Source of the DNA: Microbulbifer yueqingensis
GTDB taxonomy: Bacteria; Pseudomonadota; Gammaproteobacteria; Pseudomonadales; Cellvibrionaceae
Direction of reading: 5' to 3'
Assembly (NCBI RefSeq): GCF_900100355.1
Contig: NZ_FNFH01000004.1
Location: 186,001-250,000 of the forward strand
DNA: 64,000 nucleotides
The notes beneath the pieces are model-generated. The model was not told the origin of the DNA and searched no databases. It worked only from the letters and a program-made list of their open reading frames with translations. Positions 44,833 through 55,978 of this stretch are shown here, in pieces (positions within the stretch are counted from its first letter, which is position 1; each line of letters opens with the position of its first letter). Both the position numbers and the translations under genes were made by a program.

Positions 44833-45803
44833 ATGGTAGCGCTACCCCCGAGTTGATGGCCGGGGCCAAACAGGTCCCGATAGCCCTTCAGGATCTCTTC
44901 CGCCGGCAGCGCCTTCTTGCCCGGCAGCTGCAGCTGCTGGAGGCGGAGCGCCTCGCGTCCGCAGGCTACCAGTATGCCCTCGGCGTCGGCCGCGAGAATG
45001 GTGCCGGGAGCATCGCTGTGACAGCCGCGCTCCAGCTGGGCGCCGTACACCCGCAGGCGCTGCTCGCCGCGCTGGTCCGTATAGGTGGTCCAGCAGACGG
45101 GGAAGGGGTTGAAGGCGCGGATCTGGCGCTCCAGCTCCGTGGCAGGGCGATGCCAGTCGAGCCGTGCTTCTTCCTTGCTGATCTTGGCGGCATAGGTGGC
45201 GCGGCTGTCGTCCTGGGCCTGCGGTTCGGCGGACCCGTCCGCCAGCCGGGTCAGCGCCTCCAGCAGCGCCGGGCCGCCCAGCCGGGCCAGTTTGTCGTGC
45301 AGGCTGCCGCCGGTGTCGCGCGGGGAAATGGGGCAGCGGCTCTCCACCAGTACCGGCCCGGTGTCGAGGCCGGCCTCCATCTGCATGATGGCCACCCCGC
45401 TCTCGGGATCGCCGGCCTCGATGGCCCGCTGGATCGGGGCGGCCCCGCGCCAGCGCGGCAGGAGGGAGGCGTGCACGTTCACGCATCCCAGTCGCGGCGT
45501 GTCCAGCACCGCCTGGGGCAGGATCAGGCCGTAGGCCACCACCACCATCACGTCGGCGTCGAGGGAGGCCAGCTCCGCCTGGGCTGCCTCGTCCCGCAGG
45601 CTGGGCGGCTGGTAGACGGGGATGTCGTGCTGCAGTGCCAGCTGCTTGACCGGGCTGGCGAGCAGTTTCTTGCCGCGCCCGGCGGGGCGGTCAGGCTGGG
45701 TGTAGACAGCGATCACGGAGTGCTCGCTGTCGAGCAGTCCCTGTAGGTGCACGGCGGCAAAGTCCGGCGTGCCGGCGAAAATCACTTTCAATGGCTGGGT
45801 CAT
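44829..45803 (-). CDS. fmt: Methionyl-tRNA formyltransferase
   Basis: 324 residues from ATG 45803 ([20 protein letters not shown]); a longer frame upstream is spurious. Catalytic domain motif [19 protein letters not shown] with [24 protein letters not shown], and a C-terminal OB-like domain. It formylates initiator Met-tRNA. It lies 76 bp after def, and a GC-rich hairpin (GCCGCCGGC/GCCGGCGGC, 45821-45840) sits in between. Confidence 0.98.
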   Translation of the reverse strand: MTQPLKVIFAGTPDFAAVHLQGLLDSEHSVIAVYTQPDRPAGRGKKLLASPVKQLALQHDIPVYQPPSLRDEAAQAELASLDADVMVVVAYGLILPQAVLDTPRLGCVNVHASLLPRWRGAAPIQRAIEAGDPESGVAIMQMEAGLDTGPVLVESRCPISPRDTGGSLHDKLARLGGPALLEALTRLADGSAEPQAQDDSRATYAAKISKEEARLDWHRPATELERQIRAFNPFPVCWTTYTDQRGEQRLRVYGAQLERGCHSDAPGTILAADAEGILVACGREALRLQQLQLPGKKALPAEEILKGYRDLFGPGHQLGGSATI

Positions 45804-45879
45804 AGTTCGGTTGTTTGCTTGCCGCCGGCGAGCCGGCGGCGGGGAATTCGCGGTTGCGCCCGGCGGCCTGGCGCCGGGA

Positions 45880-46386
45880 TCAGGCGCGCTTGCGCTGGGC
45901 TTTTTCCAGCTTGGAGCGGATGCGATTGCGCTTGAGGGGCGAGATATAGTCCACGAACAGCTTGCCATTCAGGTGATCCAGCTCGTGCTGGATACACACC
46001 GCCAGCAGGCCCTCGGCCTCCATGGCGAAGGCCTCGCCCTCGCGGTCCAGCGCCTTCACCCGCACGCGGCGGGGGCGCTCTACCGTCTCATAGAAGCCGG
46101 GCACGGACAGGCAGCCCTCGTCGTACTGGTGGATCTCCTCGTCCAGCACCTCAACCTCGGGGTTGATGAAAACCAGCGGCTCGCTCTGGTCTTCGGAGAC
46201 ATCGATCACCACTATGCGCTGGTGCACATTGACCTGGGTGGCCGCCAGGCCGACGCCCGGAGCCTCATACATGGTCTCGAACATGTCGTCGATGAGGCTG
46301 CGCAGCTCGTCGTTGACGGATTCGACGGGCTGGGCCTCCTGACGCAGGCGGGGATCGGGGAATTCTAGGATCTCGAGCTTGGCCAT
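45880..46386 (-). CDS. def: Peptide deformylase
   Basis: 168 residues. The three motifs of the family are all present: [17 protein letters not shown] and [12 protein letters not shown], the last holding the metal-binding histidines and catalytic Glu. It removes the formyl group from nascent proteins. First gene of the def-fmt-rsmB-trkA run, divergent from the LysM gene. Confidence 0.98.
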   Translation of the reverse strand: MAKLEILEFPDPRLRQEAQPVESVNDELRSLIDDMFETMYEAPGVGLAATQVNVHQRIVVIDVSEDQSEPLVFINPEVEVLDEEIHQYDEGCLSVPGFYETVERPRRVRVKALDREGEAFAMEAEGLLAVCIQHELDHLNGKLFVDYISPLKRNRIRSKLEKAQRKRA

Positions 46387-46462
46387 AGCACCTGTGACAA
46401 ACTTCTAGTAAACATGGAACTTGCGCTGATAACATAATGATCGCGCTCGATATTTGCCGCAA

Positions 46463-46508
46463 GGAGCCTTTGCAGGCTGCGCCTGCCATATGCTGTGCAC
46501 AAGGCTCC
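46463..46508. repeat. Nested inverted repeat in def-LysM divergent region
   Basis: Outer arms GGAGCCTT (46463-46470) and AAGGCTCC (46501-46508) enclose an inner hairpin GCAGGC/GCCTGC (46472-46486, three-base loop). The bases are reminiscent of the REP-like sequence at 63953 (GGAGCCTGC), so it may be a degraded member. Its role is unknown. Confidence 0.45.
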
Positions 46509-46569
46509 CGCCACTCGGCTGTGGCCCGGCGCTGAGAATTATAGCGATAAAGAGCATAGGAATGCTTCC

Positions 46570-47631
46570 ATGAAAAAAATTATTCTGGCCGCCGGCGTAC
46601 TGCTGGCAGCCGCGTTCGGCCTCCAGGCGGCCGAAGTGCGCCTCAACCCGGACCACCCGGACGAGTATGTGGTCCAGCGGGGCGACACCCTCTGGGACAT
46701 CTCCGGCACCTTCCTCGCGCAGCCCTGGTACTGGCCGGAAATCTGGCAGGTCAATCCGCAGATCGAGAATCCCCACCTGATCTACCCCGGTGACCGTTTG
46801 CGCCTGGTGTACGTCGAGGGTCAGCCGCGCCTGCAGCTGGAGCGCGGCCCGCGCCCCTACCGCCTGTCCCCGGGCGCCGACCGCCTGCAGCCGCAGGTGC
46901 GCCGTGAAGCGGTCAGTGAGGCCATCCCGGCCATTCCGCTGGACGCGATCAACGCCTTCCTGTCCCGCACCCGAATCGTCGAGCCCAATGCCTTTGAGGG
47001 CACGCCCTATGTGATCTCCGGGCAGGACCAGCGCATCCTGATGGGAGCGGGCGAGCGCATCTACGCCCGCGGCGACTTCCGTGCGCCGCTGGCATCCTAC
47101 GGCATCTATCGTCCCGGCGAGGTCTACGCCGATCCCTACACCGGCGAGATCCTCGGCTTGCAGGCGCTGGACGTGGGCGACGTCGACCTCTACCAGCTGG
47201 ACCCGGACCAGCGCCAGGACTTTGCCGTGGCCACCATGGAAGTCACCCGTACCTCCCGTGAAATTCGCCTCGAGGACCGCCTGCTGCCGGTCGAGCAGCG
47301 CTCCATTGCCGCGCTGTTCCAGCCGGGTGCCCCCGCCACGCCGGTGGAGGGAGTAATCCTCGGCGTCGAGGAGGGCGTTACCCAGATCGGCAAATACGAC
47401 GTGGTCGCCATTAACCAGGGTGAGCGCGAGGGCCTGCAGCCGGGTCACGTGCTGGCGATCTACAAGCGTGGCGCCGTGGTGCGGGACCGCATCGAGAATG
47501 AGAACGTGAAACTGCCGGATGAGCGCGCCGGCCTGCTGATGGTGTTCCGCACCTTCGAGAAGATGAGCCTGGGCCTGGTGCTCGAGTCCGACCGCGCACT
47601 GGAGATAATGGACCTGGTCCGCAACCCCTGA
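46570..47631 (+). CDS. Secreted LysM-domain peptidoglycan-binding protein
   Basis: 353 residues from ATG 46570; a longer upstream frame is less likely. Signal peptide about 1-20 (MKKIILAAGVLLAAAFGLQA). A single LysM motif at about 33-79 (EYVVQRGDTLWDIS, NPQIENPHLIYPGDRL) is followed by about 270 residues of unknown fold. Homologues commonly lie next to dprA and def, as here. Probably periplasmic and peptidoglycan-associated. Confidence 0.92.
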   Translation: MKKIILAAGVLLAAAFGLQAAEVRLNPDHPDEYVVQRGDTLWDISGTFLAQPWYWPEIWQVNPQIENPHLIYPGDRLRLVYVEGQPRLQLERGPRPYRLSPGADRLQPQVRREAVSEAIPAIPLDAINAFLSRTRIVEPNAFEGTPYVISGQDQRILMGAGERIYARGDFRAPLASYGIYRPGEVYADPYTGEILGLQALDVGDVDLYQLDPDQRQDFAVATMEVTRTSREIRLEDRLLPVEQRSIAALFQPGAPATPVEGVILGVEEGVTQIGKYDVVAINQGEREGLQPGHVLAIYKRGAVVRDRIENENVKLPDERAGLLMVFRTFEKMSLGLVLESDRALEIMDLVRNP

Positions 47632-47705
47632 ACGCGGGGGTGACCGCACCGCTCCCAGTGGGCGGGAAAACGATCACTCACTGACAACCATCCCCGGGAA
47701 GACGC

Positions 47706-48836
47706 ATGGACGCGCTTACCGCCACCCTGGCCCTGTTGCGCCTCGAAGCACTGGGCCCCGCCCGCTACTGGCAGCTGCTCGAGCAGTACCACTGCCCGGT
47801 CAGTGCCCTGCATTCACTTCCCGCCGCGGTTCGCTCCAGGCTTCCCGCCCGTGCGCAGCGCCAGTGGGCCGACTTCCGCGAGCGCGAGGCGGACAGTGAA
47901 CTGTTGCGATGGGTGGGTGACGAAATTGACCGCTGTGCCCACGCTGGCGCCCGCCTGATCCACCACGCTGACGACGATTACCCCGGCCTGCTGCGCGAGA
48001 TCCAGCGCCCGCCACCGGTCCTTTACCTGCGCGGCGACCCCGCCGTCCTGCACCTGCCCCAGATCGCGGTGGTGGGTGCGCGGCGTGCCACGCGCGCGGG
48101 CCTGGACAACGCCCGCGCATTCAGCCGGGAGCTAGCCGCCGGTGGCTTTGCCATCACCTCGGGGCTCGCCCTGGGGGTGGACGCCGCCGCCCACCGCGGC
48201 GCGCTCGACGGCGGCGGTGTCACCCTGGCGGTGCTGGGTAGCGGCGTGGACCGGCTCTATCCGCGCGGCAACGGCGCGCTGGCGGAGGAGATCATTGCGG
48301 GCGGTGGTGCGGTGCTCAGCGAACTGCCCATGCACAGCGCGCCCGAGGCGGGCAACTTCCCCCGGCGCAATCGCATCATCAGTGGTCTTAGCCGGGGGGT
48401 GCTGCTGGTGGAGGCCGCACTTCGTTCCGGTTCCCTGATTACCGCGCGGCTGGCACTGGAACAGAATCGCGAGGTCTTCGCCATTCCCGGCTCCATCCAC
48501 AACCCGATGGCCCGCGGTTGCCACGACCTCATCAAGCAGGGCGCCGCACTGGTGGAGACCAGTGCAGACATCGTCGCCCAGATGGGCGGCGTCTATATTC
48601 CGGCAACGACGACTGCGCCCCCGGGCCCGCCCCTCACTGCGGAGGAGGAAGCGATAGTGACCGCGCTGGGGGGCGATCCCCGCAGCCTGGAACAGCTGGC
48701 GGCTGATACCACTGCGGAAACGGGGACGCTGATGGCGACGCTGCTGCAGATGGAGCTGGCCGGGCTGGTGGAGCAGGTCGCCAGTGGCTACCAGCTGACC
48801 GCTCGCGGTGCCGCCCACCTGGAAGCGGCTGGCTGA
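47706..48836 (+). CDS. dprA: DNA-processing protein DprA (Smf)
   Basis: 376 residues. The Rossmann-like core has VVGARRATRAGLDNARAFSREL and FAITSGLALGVDAAAHRGAL, followed by SELPMHSAPEAGNFPRRNRII, all DprA/Smf signatures. A C-terminal winged-helix region (about 310-370) is present. DprA loads RecA on incoming single-stranded DNA in transformation. It lies 74 bp after the LysM gene. Confidence 0.96.
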   Translation: MDALTATLALLRLEALGPARYWQLLEQYHCPVSALHSLPAAVRSRLPARAQRQWADFREREADSELLRWVGDEIDRCAHAGARLIHHADDDYPGLLREIQRPPPVLYLRGDPAVLHLPQIAVVGARRATRAGLDNARAFSRELAAGGFAITSGLALGVDAAAHRGALDGGGVTLAVLGSGVDRLYPRGNGALAEEIIAGGGAVLSELPMHSAPEAGNFPRRNRIISGLSRGVLLVEAALRSGSLITARLALEQNREVFAIPGSIHNPMARGCHDLIKQGAALVETSADIVAQMGGVYIPATTTAPPGPPLTAEEEAIVTALGGDPRSLEQLAADTTAETGTLMATLLQMELAGLVEQVASGYQLTARGAAHLEAAG

Positions 48837-48946
48837 GCGCCCGCTTCTGGTGCCGCCGGGCGCCAATCCTGACCCGGCGGGGATTAATCTGCGCTTTAGT
48901 AATGTAAGCACCCGTCGCCCCGCCCGGCTGGCGGGCAGCGCGGAAC

Positions 48947-48975
48947 TTGTACTGCGTCGGGCAATCCGCTAGATT
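48947..48975 (+). promoter_or_regulatory. Candidate purE promoter with hairpin
   Basis: TTGTAC (48947-48952), 17-bp spacer, TAGATT (48970-48975), 41 bp upstream of the purE start. The -10 region sits in a 7-bp inverted repeat GGCAATC (48960-48966) / GATTGCC (48972-48978), which could also be an operator. I could not match it to a known regulator. Confidence 0.5.
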
Positions 48976-49016
48976 GCCGCGTCTTTACCGCATCGACCGT
49001 GTTAGAGAGAGCTGAA

Positions 49017-49532
49017 ATGAGCAAGCCTTTTGTCGCCATCCTGATGGGTTCTGATTCCGACCTGCCGGTTATGGAAGCCGCCTTCGGCGTGCTGGAGAAG
49101 TTCGACATTCCCTTCGAAGTGAAGGTCACTTCTGCACACCGCACCCCGGAAAACACCCACAATTACGTGACTGACGCCGACAAGCGCGGTTGTGCTGCGT
49201 TCATCTGTGCCGCCGGCATGGCTGCGCACCTGGCCGGCGCCGTTTCCGCCACCACCCTGAAGCCGGTCATCGGCGTGCCGATCAACGCCTCCCTGGACGG
49301 ACTGGACGCACTGCTGTCCACCGTACAGATGCCGGGTGGTATCCCGGTGGCGACCGTGGCCATCGGCAAGGCCGGCGCCAAGAACGCCGCCTACCTGGCC
49401 GCACAGATCATCGGTTCCTCCGACAAGGAGATGCACCAGAAGCTGGTGGACGAGCGGCGCGCCAATGCCGAGGCGATCATCGCCAAGGACGAGCAGCTGC
49501 AGAAAGACCTCGAGCAGCGCAAGTCCAAGTAA
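49017..49532 (+). CDS. purE: N5-carboxyaminoimidazole ribonucleotide mutase
   Basis: 171 residues from ATG 49017, with AGAGAG upstream; a GTG six codons earlier is less likely. Motifs [24 protein letters not shown] and [22 protein letters not shown] are intact. The central motif reads [11 protein letters not shown] rather than the usual AGGAAHLPG. purK, normally next to purE in gammaproteobacteria, is absent here. Confidence 0.93.
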   Translation: MSKPFVAILMGSDSDLPVMEAAFGVLEKFDIPFEVKVTSAHRTPENTHNYVTDADKRGCAAFICAAGMAAHLAGAVSATTLKPVIGVPINASLDGLDALLSTVQMPGGIPVATVAIGKAGAKNAAYLAAQIIGSSDKEMHQKLVDERRANAEAIIAKDEQLQKDLEQRKSK

Positions 49533-49550
49533 GCTGACGGAGGCCCGGCG

Positions 49551-51061
<1,511 letters not shown>

Positions 51062-51108
51062 CCGGCGAACCGATTAGCAGTAAGCAGCAGTAACGGGAGT
51101 AACACGCA

Positions 51109-51540
51109 TTGGATAAATCGCGCGCGCAGGACATCAACCAGCTGTTCCTGGAATACCGGCGCACCTTCGAAAGTGGGGATGCCGAGCAGGTCGCGGATTT
51201 CTACCGGTTTCCGCTGCACTATTATGGCGAGACCGGCGCCAAGGCCGCCGTGGAGCGCCCCGAGTTCGAAGACCTGGTTCGGCGCCTGCTGGCTTTCTAC
51301 CGCCGCCTCGGTGTGGCGCAGATTGTCGGTGCCGTTACCGACACCGTCGAGCTGAACGAGCGCAGCGCGCAGGTCACCCTCAACTGGATCCTGCTCCGCG
51401 ACGGCGATGGCGGGCGCGAGGAAGTTTACAGCGCTACCACCCGTTACCTGGTGAGTGAGTTCGAGGATGCGTTGAAGATCGACGGCCTGATCGCAGTAGA
51501 CGAGAGCCGTAGGATCCGCGACGCCCTGCGCCGCCGCTGA
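51109..51540 (+). CDS. NTF2-like (SnoaL-type) small protein
   Basis: 143 residues from TTG 51109 with GGGAG nine bases upstream. The layout (helix with EYRRTFESGDAEQVADFYRFPL, then beta segments such as AQVTLNWILLRDGDGG) looks like an NTF2-like fold, but there is no clear active-site signature. It lies in the hemF-aroE run, 47 bp after hemF and 57 bp before aroE, so it is probably cotranscribed. Function unknown. Confidence 0.7.
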   Translation: MDKSRAQDINQLFLEYRRTFESGDAEQVADFYRFPLHYYGETGAKAAVERPEFEDLVRRLLAFYRRLGVAQIVGAVTDTVELNERSAQVTLNWILLRDGDGGREEVYSATTRYLVSEFEDALKIDGLIAVDESRRIRDALRRR

Positions 51541-51597
51541 ACCGGCCGCCCACCCATTCAGCCCGCCGTTTAAACCCGCGGCGGCGCCCGGATAATA

Positions 51598-52434
51598 ATG
51601 GATGCAACCGTGACAGACAGCTACGCCGTGGTCGGCAACCCCATCGAGCATTCCCGCTCACCGGAGATCCACACTGCCTTTGCCGCGCAGACCGGGCAGG
51701 ACATCTGTTACCGCAAGCACCTGGTCGAACCCGGCGGTTTCGTCGCTTTTGCGCGCGATTTCTTCGCCCGCGGCGGTTGCGGGCTCAACGTTACCGTTCC
51801 GTTCAAGCTCGATGCCTGTGCCTTCGCCGACGAGCTGACCCCGCGCGCCCGGGCCGCCGGCGCCGTCAACACCCTGATGCGACGTGCTGATGGCACTGTC
51901 CTCGGTGACAATACCGATGGCGCCGGGCTGGTGGCGGACCTCCACCGGCTGGGCTGGCCCCTGAGGGGTCGCCGCCTGTTGCTGCTGGGTGCCGGCGGCG
52001 CCGTCCGGGGCGGCCTGCTGCCGCTGCTCGAGGAACGCCCGGCCCTGGTGCATATCGCCAACCGCACCGCGTCGAAGGCCGAGCGGCTGGCGGAAGAGTT
52101 TGCCGGCAGCGGAAACCTGAGTGCCGGTGGACTGGATGACGTCCCCCCCGGTTTTGACCTGATCATCAATGCCAGCGCCGCGAGCCTGGCCGACGAGGTG
52201 CCACCCCTGCCGGCGAGCGCCGTCGGCAACCATTGCGGGGCCTACGACATGGTTTACGGTCCGCGACCGACAGCGTTTATGCGCTGGGCTGCCGCCGCCG
52301 GTGCGGAGACCGCCGACGGGCTGGGGATGCTGGTGGGGCAGGCGGCGGAATCCTTTTATCTGTGGCGCGGGGTGCGCCCGGATGTGGCGCCGGTGCTGGA
52401 GCAGCTGCGCCGGGAGATGCAGCTGTCCGCCTGA
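51598..52434 (+). CDS. aroE: Shikimate dehydrogenase (NADP+)
   Basis: 278 residues from ATG 51598; a GTG at 51610 is possible. Substrate motifs VVGNPIEHSRSP and LNVTVPFK, with the catalytic Lys in the latter, and the NADP-binding LLLGAGGAVRGGLLP then VHIANRTASKAERLAEEF. It reduces 3-dehydroshikimate in aromatic amino acid synthesis. Confidence 0.96.
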   Translation: MDATVTDSYAVVGNPIEHSRSPEIHTAFAAQTGQDICYRKHLVEPGGFVAFARDFFARGGCGLNVTVPFKLDACAFADELTPRARAAGAVNTLMRRADGTVLGDNTDGAGLVADLHRLGWPLRGRRLLLLGAGGAVRGGLLPLLEERPALVHIANRTASKAERLAEEFAGSGNLSAGGLDDVPPGFDLIINASAASLADEVPPLPASAVGNHCGAYDMVYGPRPTAFMRWAAAAGAETADGLGMLVGQAAESFYLWRGVRPDVAPVLEQLRREMQLSA

Positions 52435-52480
52435 GGACGGCTTGCCGGAAAACAATAAACAGCATGAATAGAGGTAGAAC

Positions 52481-52882
52481 GTGCGCGAATTCCTGCGAAA
52501 CCTGTCCTTTTGCTTTGCCGCCGGCGCCTTCGGTGGCCTCTGTTACGCCATCGGCCTGTGGGCCATGGGTTACCACGGCTTTACCCGCTGGGTGGGGGTG
52601 GATATCGCGCCCTACCTGTCCAATGCCTACCTGTACCAGCGGGTGGTGTGGGGCGGCATCTGCGGGCTGATTTTCCTGCTGCCCTGGCGCCGTTCCTGGC
52701 TGACGCGCGGCTTCTTCCTGTCGCTGGTGCCCGCCGGCGTCATGCTGTTCCTGCTGCTGCCGATGCGCGGCTACGGGTTTGGCGCCCTGGCGCTGGGCGC
52801 CCTCACGCCGCTGGTAATCGTGCTCGCCTGCGCGGCGGGCGGCATCGCCGCCTCGGGCCTGCTGAGCGCCCAGGGCAAATAG
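52481..52882 (+). CDS. Small polytopic membrane protein
   Basis: 133 residues from GTG 52481, with AGAGG upstream. Four hydrophobic segments (about 8-27, 53-67, 74-96, 101-127), and basic residues in between. No recognised family. It follows aroE by 46 bp and converges on the carbonic anhydrase gene. Function unknown. Confidence 0.75.
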   Translation: MREFLRNLSFCFAAGAFGGLCYAIGLWAMGYHGFTRWVGVDIAPYLSNAYLYQRVVWGGICGLIFLLPWRRSWLTRGFFLSLVPAGVMLFLLLPMRGYGFGALALGALTPLVIVLACAAGGIAASGLLSAQGK

Positions 52883-52911
52883 GCGGCCCTATTCAAAACT
52901 GCTCGTGATCG

Positions 52912-53469
52912 TCAGAACTGCTCGTGCTCGGTCAGGTACTGGTTCTTGAGCTTGACGTAATTTGCGGCGGAATAACGGAAAAACTCGCGCTCCTTTTCCG
53001 TCAGTGGCCGTGCCTGTTTGCACGGCGCCCCCACATACAGGAAGCCGCTTTCCAGTCTTTTCCCGGGCGGTACCAGGGCGCCGGCCGCCAGCACCACCTC
53101 GTCCTCGATCACCGCGCCGTCAAGCACGATGGCGCCGATGCCGACCAGCACCCGGCTGCCGACGGTACAGCCATGCAGGCACGCCTTGTGGCCGATGGTA
53201 ACGTCGTCTCCGATTTCCAGTGGCCACCCGGACTCATTGAAAGGCCCGGCGTGGGTGATGTGCAACACCGCACCGTCCTGCACACTGGTCCGCGCACCGA
53301 TGCGGATGCGGTGCATGTCGCCGCGGACCACTGCCATCGGCCACACCGAACTGTCATCGCCCAGGGTCACGTCGCCGATGACTGCGGCCTGCGCATCGAC
53401 ATAGACCGCGTTGCCGAGCTTGGGCGTCTTTTCCGCTTCGCCGTTACCATGGTTGCGCAATGGGGACAT
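52912..53469 (-). CDS. Gamma-class carbonic anhydrase-like hexapeptide protein
   Basis: 185 residues from ATG 53469, with AGGAGG upstream. Left-handed beta-helix repeats run from about residue 25 to 150. The three zinc-binding histidines of the class lie in HITH, TIGHKA and LHGCTVG. The end (LYVGAPCKQARPLTEKE) is typical of the YrdA/PaaY-type subfamily, for which carbonic anhydrase activity is not always proven. Transcribed divergently from prlC. Confidence 0.9.
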   Translation of the reverse strand: MSPLRNHGNGEAEKTPKLGNAVYVDAQAAVIGDVTLGDDSSVWPMAVVRGDMHRIRIGARTSVQDGAVLHITHAGPFNESGWPLEIGDDVTIGHKACLHGCTVGSRVLVGIGAIVLDGAVIEDEVVLAAGALVPPGKRLESGFLYVGAPCKQARPLTEKEREFFRYSAANYVKLKNQYLTEHEQF

Positions 53470-53596
53470 GCCTCTCCTCCTGTACAATGGGTCCGCTATC
53501 ATAGCAGGCTGGAGCAGCGGGCTTATGCCGGCACCGCGCCGGCGGAACCTGCTGCCGAGTCAATTGTTGCACCAATGCCAGAACACAGGGGCGCCC

Positions 53597-55642
53597 ATGT
53601 CCAATCCGCTGTCAGAAATCTCACTGCTGCCGCCGTTCGACCGCATGCAGCCCGACCATGTGGAGCCGGCGATCGCCGAGTTGATCGGGAATTGCCGTGA
53701 CGTACTGCGTGAGGGACTGGAACAGCCCGGCTGGGACACCACCCTGGCGCCCCTCGAAGAGGCGGAAGACCGCCTGACGCGGGCCTTCTCCCCGGTGAGT
53801 CATCTCAACAGCGTGCTGAGCGGCGACTGGCGTGCCCCCTATGAGGCGGCGCTCGCCGAGGTCACCGCTTACTGGACTGAGCAGGGCCAGAATCCGGAGC
53901 TGTACGAAGTCTACCGTCGCTTGTCCGAAACCGGGGGTTTCGAAAACTGGCCACAGGCCCGCAAGCAGATGATCCGCCTGGGCATGCGCGATTTCCGCCT
54001 CGGCGGCGTCGCCCTGGAAGGTGAAGAGCGGGAACGTTTCGCCGCCAACAGCCGCCGCCTGGCGGAGCTGTCGAGCCGCTTTGCCAACAACGTGCTCGAC
54101 GCCACCAATGCCTGGACCTACCACACCTCGGATGTCGAAGAGCTGGCGGGCCTGCCGGTCACCGCGATCGCGGCGGCCGAGGAGGCGGCACGCAGCCGCG
54201 GGAATGAGGGCTGGACCATCACCCTCGACGGTCCCAGTTACCTCGCGGTAATGACCCACGCCGACAACCGCGAGCTGCGCGAGCGGGTCTACCGGGCTTT
54301 CGTCAGCCGCGCCTCCGATGTGGGGCCGCAGGCGGGAAAATTCGACAATTCCGCGGTGATGGAGGAAATCCTGGCGCTGCGGGCCGAGCAGGCCCGGTTG
54401 CTGGGCTTTGGCAGTTACGCCGAGCTCTCGGTCGCCAGCAAGATGGCCCCGGACGCCGGGGAAGTGACCCGCTTCCTCGAAGACCTGGCGGCGCGCGCGC
54501 GTCCGGCTGCCGAGCGCGAATATGCCGACCTGCGACTGTTCGCGCGCGAGTCACTGTCACTCGAACACCTGCATCCCTGGGACATTCCCTGGGCGGCGGA
54601 GAGGCTCAAGCAGAGCCGCTATGCCATCAGCCAGGAAGAGCTGCGCCCCTATTTCCCCTACCCGCAGGTGCTGGCGGGGCTGTTCTCGGTGGTGGAAAAG
54701 CTTTTCGGCGTGACCGTCGAGGAAGATGCCTCGGTACCGGTCTGGCACCGCGACGTCCAGTTCTTCTGGCTGGCTCGTGAGGGTGAGCGTATCGCCGGCT
54801 TTTACCTGGACCCCTTTGCCCGGGAGAAAAAACGTGGGGGGGCATGGATGGCGAGCGTGGCGACGCGCCGCCAGGCGAAGGCGGGCATGCAGCTTCCGAT
54901 CGCCTACCTGGTATGCAATTTCAGCGCCGCAACCGGCGATACCCCCTCGCTGTTGACCCACAATGAGGTCACCACGCTCTTTCACGAATTCGGCCACGGC
55001 CTGCACCATATGCTCACCCGGGTGGATGTGGCTGCAGTGTCCGGCATCAACGGCGTGGCCTGGGACGCAGTGGAGCTGCCGAGCCAGTTCCTGGAGAATT
55101 GGTGCTGGCAGCCGGAAGCGATTGCCATGATTTCCGGCCACTACCGTACCGGCGAGCCACTGCCCCGGGCGCTGCTGGACAAGATGCTGGCCGCGAAAAA
55201 TTTCCAGTCTGCCATGTTCACGGTCCGCCAGCTGGAGTTTGCCCTGTTCGACTTCCTGCTGCACAGCCGCCCGGCGGGAGCGTCGGTGCGGGAGATCCAG
55301 CAGCTGCTCGACGAGGTGCGCGCCCGGGTGGCGGTGGTGCCGGTGATAGCCGACAACCGCTTCCAGCACAGTTTCAGCCATATATTTGCCGGTGGTTACG
55401 CCGCCGGGTACTACAGCTACAAGTGGGCGGAAGTGCTCTCCGCCGATGCTTTTTCCATGTTCGAGGAACGCGGAATTTTCGACGCGGATACCGGCCTGCG
55501 TTTTCTCGGTAGTATCCTTGAGCAGGGTGGCAGTCGCGATGCCCTGGAACTGTTTACCGAATTCCGCGGGCGAGAGCCAAGCATAGAGGCGCTCTTGCGT
55601 CATTCCGGTATCGATGCCGTGACGACACCGGATGTGCAGTAG
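53597..55642 (+). CDS. prlC: Oligopeptidase A
   Basis: 681 residues from ATG 53597 (MSNPLSEISLLPPFDRMQPDHV), with AGGGG upstream; E. coli has 680. An upstream in-frame extension is rejected. The zinc motif HEFGH lies at 463-467, with the third ligand in the following SGINGVAWDAVELPSQF. An M3 metallopeptidase degrading short peptides in the cytosol. Followed by yheV, as in Pseudomonas. Confidence 0.97.
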   Translation: MSNPLSEISLLPPFDRMQPDHVEPAIAELIGNCRDVLREGLEQPGWDTTLAPLEEAEDRLTRAFSPVSHLNSVLSGDWRAPYEAALAEVTAYWTEQGQNPELYEVYRRLSETGGFENWPQARKQMIRLGMRDFRLGGVALEGEERERFAANSRRLAELSSRFANNVLDATNAWTYHTSDVEELAGLPVTAIAAAEEAARSRGNEGWTITLDGPSYLAVMTHADNRELRERVYRAFVSRASDVGPQAGKFDNSAVMEEILALRAEQARLLGFGSYAELSVASKMAPDAGEVTRFLEDLAARARPAAEREYADLRLFARESLSLEHLHPWDIPWAAERLKQSRYAISQEELRPYFPYPQVLAGLFSVVEKLFGVTVEEDASVPVWHRDVQFFWLAREGERIAGFYLDPFAREKKRGGAWMASVATRRQAKAGMQLPIAYLVCNFSAATGDTPSLLTHNEVTTLFHEFGHGLHHMLTRVDVAAVSGINGVAWDAVELPSQFLENWCWQPEAIAMISGHYRTGEPLPRALLDKMLAAKNFQSAMFTVRQLEFALFDFLLHSRPAGASVREIQQLLDEVRARVAVVPVIADNRFQHSFSHIFAGGYAAGYYSYKWAEVLSADAFSMFEERGIFDADTGLRFLGSILEQGGSRDALELFTEFRGREPSIEALLRHSGIDAVTTPDVQ

Positions 55643-55704
55643 CCACCCGCAGCTTGAGTCAAGAGATTTCAAAGTTTTTGCCACAGCGAGGTATCAGGTA
55701 AAAA

Positions 55705-55968
55705 ATGACCAGTGAATCGGGTGAAGGCAAGCCCGCGAAAAAACGCTTTATTGCCGGCGCTGTCTGCCCCCGCTGCAGTGCGATGGACCGGATCGTCAAC
55801 TACCGTGAAGGGGAAAAGAATTTCCGTGAATGCGTTGCCTGTGGCTTCAAGGATGAGATCCGCCTGCAGTCGGCACCGCGCGAGCTGGGCACGCGAGTTG
55901 CCCCGGAGCGGGACAGCGAGCGCGAGGCACCGGTAAAGATCCTGGATCCTGGCAAGAAAAAAAAATAA
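55705..55968 (+). CDS. yheV: YheV-family putative zinc-binding protein
   Basis: 87 residues. Four cysteines in two pairs, CPRCSAMD and CVACGFKD, form a zinc-ribbon-like site (DUF2387/YheV). The C-terminus is lysine-rich. YheV genes commonly follow prlC, as here (62 bp). Function unknown. Confidence 0.9.
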   Translation: MTSESGEGKPAKKRFIAGAVCPRCSAMDRIVNYREGEKNFRECVACGFKDEIRLQSAPRELGTRVAPERDSEREAPVKILDPGKKKK

Positions 55969-55978
55969 CGATCTAAAA

